DNA from: Balaenoptera acutorostrata
Lineage: Eukaryota; Chordata; Mammalia; Artiodactyla; Balaenopteridae
DNA: 64,000 nucleotides
Direction: 5' to 3'
NCBI RefSeq assembly: GCF_949987535.1
Contig: NC_080075.1
Coordinates: 59,307,636 to 59,371,635, forward strand
This document shows positions 46,263-55,820 of this stretch, piece by piece. Under the pieces are notes generated by a model. The model worked only from the letters and a program-made list of their open reading frames with translations. It was not told the DNA's origin and did not search any database. Positions within the stretch are counted from its first letter, which is position 1, and every line of letters starts with the position of its first letter. The translations under genes were made by a program, and so were the position numbers.

Positions 46263-46334
46263 CCAACATTTTATTCTTGATACTTTACACTGTATGCTCA
46301 TGTATCTGCAGAACCATGGTGTAAAATGATATAA

Positions 46335-46485
46335 TTATTGAAGGTGGCTTGGAGATCACATAAGCCAAATGAGAATGCAGAAACTGACTTCCAAGTTTAC
46401 ATAACACAGAGCAGAACCAGGACTAGAACACAGGCCTCCAAACTCCTATTCCAGTGCTTTACTACTACACAATACTGTCAAATTC
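46335..46485 (-). repeat. MIR SINE remnant, minus strand
   Basis: Reads ...agaaactgacttccaagtttacataacacagagcagaacc..., the reverse of the MIR core. Confidence 0.65.
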
Positions 46486-46489
46486 TCTT

Positions 46490-47640
46490 TCTCTAGTAGC
46501 TGCTTTTACAATATCTGCAGATATGCTTTCCTAATTCCCAAGTCCTGATCAATGTACTGTGGTACAATGCTGCCCTAGAAGAAACACTGGAAAATGTTAC
46601 GAAGATACAGAAATGCAAGAAAGGGATAATAATCTGCCTTACTATGGTACCAAATAACATACATACAGAAAATGTATCTGTCAGTGTCATGTCAATATAT
46701 CAGTTAATTGGATAGAAAAAAGTTCTAATGAGAAGAAAACTAAGATAGAATTTTAGTAGTGACTTGTTGGGGAAGGGAAGCTTCTAAAAATGACCCCCCA
46801 AAATAGTCTCAAACATTTATAAAGCATTCTGATTTCTTGTGATAAAATTTATGTAGCTAAAAACATTTACTGCAGTCATTTTTAAAATATATCTCCCTTC
46901 CTTCTCTTTAAAATGCTGAAGCAGTTAAATAAAAATTTTAAGTGGATACTGAAAGGTAAACCTGGAAGCCTAATATTTAATTTATTAAAAGTGACTTTAA
47001 ATACACACTAGTTCAAATTTCAAACACCATATACTACTTTGTAAGTTAAAAAAATGCAATAAATGAGAAACTTTTCATTAAGAAATTAAAACCAACAAAA
47101 ACTTTATAATCTTAACAGATGATCAAAAGGCCCAAAGTAGTCAAGTACCATGATGACTAAAGAATGCCATCATACATGTTTACATACCATTTTTAAGTGG
47201 GCTACTGCATGTCTGGGAAGAAAATATTACTGTTTGCTGCCAGCCTAAGTTTATATTACCCACCAGACAAAGGGTAATTCTTACCCTAATCAGAACATTG
47301 ACAACACACTATGCAGTAACAGGAGCAAAGTTATACAATTCAAATTCCATTATTTCAATCAGGAAGTATATAACCTTCCTGGAAGGATAGATTTCAATGT
47401 CTCTAATAACACTGTATTTGCAGATTTTAAATATCCAAGTCCTTTAATAATTAGAACAGACCCCTTTAGGCATGTCATACTTTAAAGCAGTGACCTTAAA
47501 CTTCATTACAAAAGACAGAGGGAATCCATTGGTTCAGATACTTTTCAACTACTCCAGTATATATCCCAAGTATATATCCAGCATACATCCACTTAAGCCA
47601 ATTTCTTCATTGTTCTACAGATAATAATGCTCACTCAATT
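46490..47640. other. Intronic sequence without recognised features
   Basis: About 1.1 kb of AT-rich sequence; nothing nameable. Confidence 0.4.
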
Positions 47641-47975
47641 CACTTTCTGGTCTAAAACAACTCTGCCCATCTCCTATATCCTACCTTCAGGACCCACTCC
47701 CTTCTCACCTCCAAGAAGTTCCTGCTTTTATTCTATTCAACATTGAACCCTTGCTTTCCTAAACTCTCATAAGCCTCACCTCTATCATTTAGTACTCTCT
47801 ACCCAGCAGTACATGATTGATTTTTCTCAACTGTGCTTATAGACTGTCAACCAGATCCAACTGCAAGCCCCTTCACAATAGGAGACTGTATTTCCTACTT
47901 TTAAATCTCCCACAGTACCCACCACATTATAGGCATTTTAATCAATGTTGAAGCAAATACTAAAAAAAGAGTTAT
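47641..47975 (+). repeat. L2 3'-end fragment
   Basis: Reads ...ttcaggacccactcccttctcacctccaagaag... to ...cacagtacccaccacattataggc..., in L2 3' order. Confidence 0.65.
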
Positions 47976-48194
47976 AATTGCATAGGAAGTGGCCTGCTCC
48001 AGTGAAGTGTATGAGAGATGAGAGACAGAAGTTTACACAGGCTTCTTTCTGATTACTTCAAGAAGAAAGTCTCAGTTTTTAATAACTCTCTAACACTCTC
48101 CTAATACTTAAACATAACTGATTTTTAAGATAAACATAAGAATTTTCCATAATTTTTTATGGATATAATTTTGAGGGATATAAAATTTTATTTT

Positions 48195-48316
48195 ATTTTA
48201 TTTTTTTTGGCCAGCTGCACAGCTTGTGGGATCTTAGTTCCCCAACCAGCAATCAAACCTGGGCCCTTGGTAGTGAAAGTGTGGAGTCCTAACCACTGGT
48301 CCGTCAGGAATTCCCT
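48195..48316 (-). mobile_element. Short CHR-like SINE, minus strand
   Basis: Reads ...TTTTTTTTGGCCAGCTGCACAG... to ...CCACTGGTCCGTCAGGAATTCCC. About 120 bp. The duplication (taaaattt...) is imperfect. Confidence 0.82.
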
Positions 48317-48728
48317 AAAATTTCATTTTTAAAAAAACTTGTCTAAAAACTAAGTCAATTTATAGTGCTAGAAAGTAATGAAGTTCTCAAAAAAAAAAAA
48401 AAAGGCTGAACAATCTAAGCACCAAATGAAGTAGTTAGGGATTATAACCCAAAGTATAAAATATCCATGAGTCCATACTGATAGAAATAAATGAATAAAT
48501 TAACTAATGGGGGCGAAGAGATAAATACCCCACGTAGAAGAATTTCAAATAAATTAAGAAGGTACACTGCCTTCAAGGAGGTAGAGCATAACTCCCTATT
48601 CCTTAGGTGTGGGTTGTACCTTTGAAAGAGTACAGTTATGGAAAAAGGGGAGGAGTAACTTTACAGTGGAGAAATCTGATAAACACCGTAGCCAAGTAAT
48701 AGAGGTCAATATCAAGAGTCATAAATCA

Positions 48729-49010
48729 GACTTCTCTGGTGGCACAGTGGTTAAGAATCCATTTGCCAATGCAGGGGACACAAGTTCGAGCCCTTGTCCG
48801 GGAAGATCCCATGTGCCGCGGAGCAACTAAGCCTGTGTGCCACAACTACTGAGCCCACGCACCTAGAGCCCGTGCTCCGCAACAAGAGAAGCCACCGCAA
48901 TGAGAAGCCCGCGCACGGCAACGAAGAATAGCCCCCGCTTAGCCGCAACTAGAGAAAGACTGCGCGCAGCAAGGAAGACCCAACGCAGCCAAAAATAAAT
49001 TAAAAAAAAA
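48729..49010 (+). mobile_element. CHR-type SINE
   Basis: Starts GACTTCTCTGGTGGCACAG. A perfect 15-bp duplication (aagagtcataaatca) is at 48714-48728 and 49011-49025, inside the L1. Confidence 0.93.
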
Positions 49011-49409
49011 AAGAGTCATAAATCATATTGCTACTATGTACCTTGATATGATGTGATGAGAATGGTACTTTATCTCTGTGGTCTTCATCCCCCAAAACCC
49101 ATAACCCCAGTCTAATCATGAGGAACATCAGACAAATTCTAGTAGAGGGATATCCTACGCTGTACTCAACCAATACTCCTCAAAATTGTCAAGGTCATCA
49201 GAAACAAGGAAAATTTAAGGAACTCACAGCCAAGAAGAGCTAAGTAGAAATGATAACTGGTGGGAACTTGTAACAGAAAAAGAACACCAGGTAAAAACTA
49301 AAGAAATCTGAATAAACTATGGACTTTGGTTAATAATAATGTATCAATATTGGTTTGTTAGTTGTAACAAATGTATCATACTAATGTAAGACGTTAATAA
49401 CAGAGGAAG

Positions 49410-49459
49410 CTTTGTGTGTGTGTGCGTGTGTGTGCGTGCACGTGTGTGTGTCTGCGTGC
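49410..49459. repeat. (GT)n/(GC) microsatellite inside the L1 3' UTR
   Basis: Alternating GTGTGCGTGT-type sequence of about 48 bp; alternating purine-pyrimidine. Confidence 0.85.
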
Positions 49460-49644
49460 AGGGGGTTAATGTGGAAACTCTCTGTGCTATCTACTCAATT
49501 TTTCTGTAAATTTAAAACTGTTCTAGATAGTCTATTAAAAAAAAGGTCATGCCAAATAAAATGATTAAGTAAAACAGTACCAGTTATAAGAGACTGGGAA
49601 AAATTATGAAGGTAGTACTCAGATGACTGAAGTTCAGAAAACAC

Positions 49645-49840
49645 TTAAGAGGAAAGAAAGCCTTTTCAATCACAAGATCCAATCAAGGCTCTACCACCTA
49701 CTACTTATACCACTTCCTTACCCATAAAATGGAAAGAAGAATATGCAGACATCATAAGACTGTTGTGAGGATTAAATCAGATCATGAATATCTGCTTTAT
49801 AAGCTGTTAAAGCCCTGTAGATATGTTATTCAATGTACGA
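49645..49840 (+). repeat. MIR SINE remnant
   Basis: Reads ...caaggctctaccacctactac...ccttacccataaaatgg...gactgttgtgaggattaaat, in MIR order. Confidence 0.8.
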
Positions 49841-49931
49841 AGGAATATAACATATTCTCCTGGAAAGAAAGATGCATGTTGAATGAAGTAAAGTTAAAAT
49901 ACTATTCTGCTTTGTGGTACTTGTGTGTAAG

Positions 49932-49936
<5 letters not shown>

Positions 49937-49971
<35 letters not shown>
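49937..49971. repeat. (AC)n microsatellite
   Basis: An uninterrupted run of about 17 CA units, the longest dinucleotide run in the window and probably polymorphic. Confidence 0.92.
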
Positions 49972-49974
<3 letters not shown>

Positions 49975-50179
49975 GGTAAAATATAAGTGTCTAAAAAAAT
50001 TACTTCATGTTTTGAAATCGCATTTTTGGTTATGTGGAGCCTTGAGTTTCCAAATAACTGCTTTTAGTACTATAATATTAGTGATTTATATTTTTTATTA
50101 TTATAATTTCTCACTCCTTTTATAATCTGATAAAAAAAAAGACGCATTTGTAAGTACTTTAATTAAAAAAAAAAAGAGT

Positions 50180-50465
50180 GTGACTAAACTCTAGTGCCCA
50201 GTGATGGATACTTATAGGGGATAAAAACCATATGGAAAAAATGAAGTGATTACTACAAAAGTCAGGACTGGTAGATAATTTTGGACAGAAGACACTGTGA
50301 TTGGAAGGGGCATACGTAGGAGCTTCTGGAGTGGCTGACGAAGGTCTATTTCTTCTTCTGAATTGTGGTTACAAGGGTGTTCATAGTATTGTAGTTTACT
50401 AAGCTATACATTTGTGTGGCTTTCTGTATCTGTTTTAGTTTTACAATAAAAGGTAAAAAAGAGAA
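50180..50465 (+). repeat. Old L1 3' UTR fragment
   Basis: Reads ...ggcatacgtaggagcttctgg...gtggttacaagggtgttcatag...ttttagttttacaataaaa, in L1M 3' order. Confidence 0.6.
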
Positions 50466-50469
50466 AGGA

Positions 50470-51870
50470 AATAGGCTTCCAAAAATATATATTGTAAAAC
50501 AACATTTAACCACTGCGAACACAAAATCTTAAATATAAGTCTATCTTAGTTATTTGATTATAAACATATATACAAAATTGGTACCTTAAAAAATTCTGGT
50601 TCTAAATGATGTGAGGCAAAACTGCTTAAGCTTCAAAGCAGGTATGAGAATGGAAGTTCACCTCAAAATCTGAATACTTATAAGCGTAACAAATATTCTT
50701 AAACAAGTCACTAACCTCTCTACTCAGAAGATAAAAATAAGACTTCTCTTCCAGGGTAAGTGGGAAGAATAAGTGGAATAAATACACAAATGGGGTTGAA
50801 AACCAACGTGGTAGACAAATGTAATTTGTATCTGTTCAGTGAAGAAGAAGAGATGAGACAAAAATCTGAGTGGCCATCACAAAGCAGGATCTCAAATACC
50901 CATTCACGTCTGACTCCACGAGGTGTCAATACTATAAACATGCTCATCTCCAAATACTACCATTTTCAGAGGACTCTCCATTACAAACCTGTATTGCAAC
51001 ATTTAAGTTAGGGGAAAACGTCCCACAAATATAACTGCAGATCAAATATGACTGCCTAAAATATAGAACAATCAGGAAATTAATGACTCATCAGGAAAGC
51101 AAAGGTGAATTAACATTTTCTTTTATGTCAAATTCAGAGAGAAGTCATTTATTTTTCAACTCCAACCAACCAGAACTGAGCCAAGAACCAGGAAGTAACC
51201 AAAAAAAGGAGCCTAAAACAGTTAAAACTGAAACCATGAAGTTAAAATACTAAGTTTGAAAACCACTTCATTTATTTTCAGGAAGTTCCCTCTGGCCCTC
51301 ATAATTTACCTCTTAACTAAGTTTATTAGAACTGTGTACAAACCAAAGTAATCTGGTTTTCCAACTCACAGCAAATGAAAAGCAATAAATTAAAAAGTGG
51401 TTCAGGTGAAGCTGCTAAGGTAAGCAAGAACAACTCACCAATAAGAACACAACTATTTTTAAAAAGACACAAGAAATCAAAGGCCTAGGGTCCAAGATCA
51501 TTCAGTGCAGAGGCAAACTACCCTAAGACATTTTCAATCGCTCTTGAGGTATTAGTTGTATTTTTAAAATTATTTATGTGAAAATTAGTTATACCTGATA
51601 TTATTATATTACCATGTATTTGGAGATTGTACATATATACACATATATATATTTAGTTATACATATATTTATTAAAATTTTGGTTATGTTTGAAAATCAC
51701 TTATGTAAAACTATAAATGATAATACCAGATAGAGGTGCTGTATATCCAATACAAAAATGACTTCATTTTAGAATGCAATCAATAATCATGTTGACATAT
51801 TTTAATAGTATTTTTATAGAAATATATTGAAAATAACAACAGTTACATTACTCATGTGTATTGAAGATGT
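50470..51870. other. Intronic sequence without recognised features
   Basis: About 1.4 kb, AT-rich, with TATA-type runs near 51635-51670. Nothing nameable. Confidence 0.4.
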
Positions 51871-51874
51871 ATTC

Positions 51875-52090
51875 AGTCCTCCATGCACTGTCTCATTTAA
51901 TCTCCACAAATCCAGAAATATTAGACAGAGCCATATGAAACTGTCAATATGCAACTGTTTTTTTGACCTACAAAAAGTATTTAAATTATCTGCATATTAC
52001 AGATGTAGAAATTAAGCAAAGAGAGGTTAAGCTAAAGGTTACATAACCAATCACTGGAGATCCAGAATTTGAACTCAGGCTTGTCTTTTT
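51875..52090 (-). repeat. MIR SINE remnant, minus strand
   Basis: Reads ...gtctcatttaatctccacaaatcc... and ...agagaggttaagctaaaggttacataacc..., the reverse MIR core. Confidence 0.65.
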
Positions 52091-52840
52091 TTTTGTTTTT
52101 TTTTAAATTCCTGGAGATTTAGCTTATAGTCTGTTTTTTTCAGTCCTCTTAATGATTCTGTAAGCCATTTAGTACCACTTAATAAATTCCTTTCTGCTCA
52201 AACTAGCTAGAGAAGACTCTGGGTTTTTGCAACTGAATGTAACAGATAGATAATGGTTCTATTTTTCCCAAATATAATTCATTAATGAATCCATCCTCTT
52301 CCCCACTAATCTGAAATGTAACCTTCATCATATGCCAAATACTTTATATGTTTGAGTCTGTTTTCAAAATATTTTTCCTGTTTATTCGACTACCAACACT
52401 ATACTTTTTTGATTACTACAGCTTTACAGTAATCTTTAGTATGTGTTTGGATAAATGCCCAGGCCTCTCTTGATCGCTGTATTATTCAAATTCCCTAGTG
52501 ACTATTAAAATTCACTGTGATGATTCAAATTTTATTATTTACCAAATTAAACAGAAGTTGATATCCCTCAAGTTAATGTAGGTAATGCCCTCAACTATTT
52601 CTTATATTAACTAGCTCCACTGTAGGAGAGCACTTAGGTCCTGTTAAGAAAAAAGAGAACCACTTTAACCAAGTGATCAAAGAAAACATCACAAATAACA
52701 AAAAACATCTATCATATGCCCCTTATATGATGCACTCTAAGGACACAACATCACTTATAGAGTATACATGTGCCAAAAACGCATATTCTAAATCTAATCA
52801 TGATGAACCATAAGACAAACCCAAATTGAGAGACATCCTA
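52091..52840. other. Intronic sequence; possible old L1 scrap
   Basis: 52385-52450 (ttgattactacagctttacag) resembles the reverse of an L1 ORF2 segment. Nothing else is nameable. Confidence 0.35.
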
Positions 52841-52857
52841 CAAAATAAATGGCTGTT

Positions 52858-53165
52858 GGGGCTTCCCTGGTGGCGCAGTGGTTGAGAACCTGCCTGCTAA
52901 TGCAGGGGACGCAGGTTCGGGCCCTGGCCTGGGAAGGTCCCACGTGCCGCGGAGCGCCTGGGCCCGTGAGCCACAGTTGCTGAGCCTGCGCGTCTGGAGC
53001 CTGTGCTCCGCAGCGGGAGAGGCCGCGATGGTGAGAGGCCTGCGCAGCGCGATGAAGAGTGGCCCCCGCTTGCCACAACTAGAGAAAGCCCTCGCACAGA
53101 AACGAAGACCCAGCACAGCCAAAAATAAATAAATTAATTAATTAATAAAAAAAAAAAAATAAAAT
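52858..53165 (+). mobile_element. CHR-type SINE, young-looking
   Basis: Starts GGGGCTTCCCTGGTGGCGCAG. A perfect 16-bp duplication (aaaataaatggctgtt) is at 52842-52857 and 53166-53181. It keeps many CpGs and a clean AAAT/A tail, so it is one of the least decayed copies. Confidence 0.94.
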
Positions 53166-53224
53166 AAAATAAATGGCTGTTAATCTTCAAAAATGTTTAT
53201 CTCATTAAAAAAAAAAAAAAAAGA

Positions 53225-53665
53225 CTGAGGAATGGTTCAGTCCCAGATTAAAGAAAGCAACAAGACTGAAGAAACAAAAACTAAATGCAATGCATGATCC
53301 TGGGCTAGAATAGAGGGAAAAAAATGCTACATGGAACAAATCAGTGAAATATAAATAATGTCTACAGATTTAAAACTAGTATTGTACAAATGTTTATTTC
53401 CTGATTTTGATCACTGTACTATGGTTGTATAATGCCCTTACTCTTAGGAAATGTACACTGTGATATTTAGGGATAAAGGGGCATAATACTTGCAACTTAT
53501 CCTCAAATGGCTCAGTAGGAAAAAAATGTATGTAGAGAAAGAACAATAAAGTATACACCGCAAAATGTTAGTAATTGTGGATCGGAGTGAAGAACATTCA
53601 GTTGTTTGAACTATTCTTGTAACTTTTCCATATATTTGAAACTATTTCAAAATAAAAGTTAAAGA
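53225..53665 (+). repeat. Old L1 3' UTR fragment
   Basis: Reads ...aaactaaatgcaatgcatgatcctgg..., ...tgattttgatcactgtactatggttg..., ...ggataaaggggcataatac..., ...gaaactatttcaaaataaaa, an L1M 3' end. Confidence 0.65.
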
Positions 53666-53764
53666 AGAAAAAGAAAGGAGAAATAATACACTTTAGAAAA
53701 AAAATTTCATACCCACAAACATGGAATTCATGAAGTTTTTACTTTCCTCCCAAGTTCTAAAATA

Positions 53765-54200
53765 CATCAAAACAAGTACAAGATATGGTCTCTATTCTCA
53801 AGGAGTTTTCCATCTGGCTGGGATGACAAAGCAAATACATAATATTTTTATAAGCAATGTCACAAAGCAGTAACTGTCAAATGTGTGAGAGAAGCAGTAA
53901 GTGCTAGAAATTTAGAGGAAAAAAAGATCACGATGGATAAAGTGGTCCTACTGAAAGAAAAGAGATTGGATTCAGGTCTTGAAGTTTAAGCAAAACCTGG
54001 CTAGGCAGAAAAAAGAAGAAAATTCCAGAGAGAATATCTGTGGACAAATGAGTAACAGCGATTGACTGCACAGTTTGTTAACACCAGAGAATGAAAATCA
54101 AGGCTGGAAAGAAAGGCTAGGGCCAAATTATGGAGCGCTTTGAATCCTACCCTAAAGAAAATTGGATATCATACTATATGTAATAGCCAACCACTAAATG
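53765..54200 (-). repeat. L2 fragment, minus strand
   Basis: Reads ...tctattctcaaggagtttt... and ...agggccaaattatggagcgctttgaatcc..., the reverse L2 3' part. Confidence 0.65.
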
Positions 54201-55140
54201 ATTCTGACATAGTATTATTAATACAAGTAATTTCCCCATTTCTGTCTAGAATCTGACTGATTCAATCAACTTAACAATTCCTAAAAGAACCTTTCCTTTT
54301 GTACTAACAGATCTTTTGATTCCTCCACTTGAGTGCCTGCTGACACAGAATTTAGTATCGCACATATATTGAATGCTTATTGTGGGTTAGGCAGGCCAGG
54401 GAAGCTGACTCAGCACCAACCATACAGTCCCTATAAATGGCCATTTAACACCGTCGATACTTATAATTGTTATTGGTGAAACTGAAACTAATTTAGTTTT
54501 TGTATATCTCTTTTCCTTGCCAAATATAAAAAAGTAAACTTCTGCTGATAAACTTCACTATGTGTAGGGACAGATTTTTATCAGTGTCGATGTGTCAACA
54601 CTAAAAGTTTCATTAAGCATTTTAATTCAGAATCATATATCAGTGATATCATATATCTGGAAGTATTTTTTGTTGCACATAAACCAATCTTACACTAAAT
54701 TCATTCTACAAGGTCAATAACAAATTGTAATCTAAGATGCCAATTTTGTAAACTCTGCACGAATCATCTTTTTTGAGAATCCTTCATTATATTTCCAACA
54801 CCCCTTTTCCCTTAACAGAAGAAACAAATTACAAAAAGAAAAGGCCCAGAATCAAAATATTTTGATGGTTATAGAACAAACTGGCAATTTAATAGGAATG
54901 ACTAAGAGTTGAATATTTATGATTTCTTAAAGCATATGGTATGGTAATAAGAAATAAAATACTAAAGAGTCTCATAATCTTAGCATTTCATGAATATCTG
55001 CTCAAAGGAACATTTACCTAGATTCACTTCTAACTTGTAACTGTACCTAACAATACTAGTTTATTCTAAAGAACTGTTAAGAAGAATTCTCCATTTCTGT
55101 TATCCTTGGTAGGGTAAAGAACAATTACATCAAGCCATTC
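54200..55140. other. Intronic sequence; weak L2/MIR-like piece
   Basis: 54355-54470 may be a reverse L2 or MIR end (attgaatgcttattgtggg). Otherwise nothing. Confidence 0.35.
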
Positions 55141-55142
55141 TG

Positions 55143-55253
55143 CATGGGTCAACAAACTACTGCCCACAAGCCAAATCTGATCCCACAACCTGCTTTCGTA
55201 GGGCCAGCTAACCAAGAATGATTTTTCATATTTTTAAACACCTGAAAAATGAA
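55143..55253 (-). mobile_element. hAT-type DNA transposon fragment (copy 3 of 4)
   Basis: Reads ggtcaacaaactactgcccacaagcc... and aagaatgatttttcata, the same family as 61874-62115 in the same orientation; opposite to copies 1 and 2. The right end is missing. Confidence 0.6.
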
Positions 55254-55309
55254 TTCAAAGAAGAACAGTATTAAAGGACCCATGAAAATTACATGACATT
55301 CAGTGACTA

Positions 55310-55371
55310 TAAGTAAAGTTTTATCACAGTCTCACCCATTTAAGTAAAGTTTTATCACAGTCCTACCCAAA
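55310..55371. repeat. 31-bp tandem duplication
   Basis: The unit taagtaaagttttatcacag... is at 55310-55340 and again at 55341-55371, nearly identical, so recent. Confidence 0.9.
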
Positions 55372-55498
55372 AGTTAGGTATTCCTTTAGGTATTCAGAAT
55401 TGTTATGATGTTTAGAGCCAAACTGCTGAACCTGAGGATTATTGTCTCTACAAAGAAAGTTTTTGAGTCTTAGTGCCATAATTTCTGAAACTATCTTT

Positions 55499-55806
55499 AT
55501 TTTTTTAAAATTTATTTTTATTAATTTATTTTTGGCTGTGTTGGGTCTTCGTTGTGGTGCACGGGCTTCTCATTGCAGTGGCTTCTCTTGTTGCGGAGCA
55601 AGGGCTCTAGGCACGTGGGCTTCAGTAGTTGTGGCACGCAGGCTCAGTAGTTGTGGCTCACGGGCTCTAGAGCACAGCCTCAGTAGCTGTGGCGCACGGG
55701 CTTAGTTGCTCCGCGGCATGTGGGATCTTCCCGGGCTAGGGCTCGAACCCGTGTCCCCTGCATTGGCAGGCGGATTCTTAACCCCTGGGCCACCAGGAAA
55801 GTCCCC
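55499..55806 (-). mobile_element. CHR-type SINE, minus strand
   Basis: Reads ...TTTTTGGCTGTGTTGGGTC... to ...GGCCACCAGGAAAGTCCCC. A perfect 14-bp duplication (ctgaaactatcttt) is at 55485-55498 and 55807-55820. Confidence 0.93.
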
Positions 55807-55820
55807 CTGAAACTATCTTT

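Larger units (their letters stand above)
44803..46276. repeat. Four copies of one target site around three insertions
   Basis: CCAACATTTTATTC occurs at 44803-44816, 45051-45064 (one mismatch), 45373-45386 and 46263-46276. Each gap holds one minus-strand retroelement. Confidence 0.9.
48425..49545 (+). mobile_element. Old L1M-type 3' UTR, split by a CHR SINE
   Basis: Reads ...gggaggagtaactttacagtgg..., and after the SINE ...gtatcaatattggtttgttag...aacaaatgtatcatactaatg... and ...ctgtaaatttaaaactgttc. Contains a GT-rich run at 49410-49459. Confidence 0.7.
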
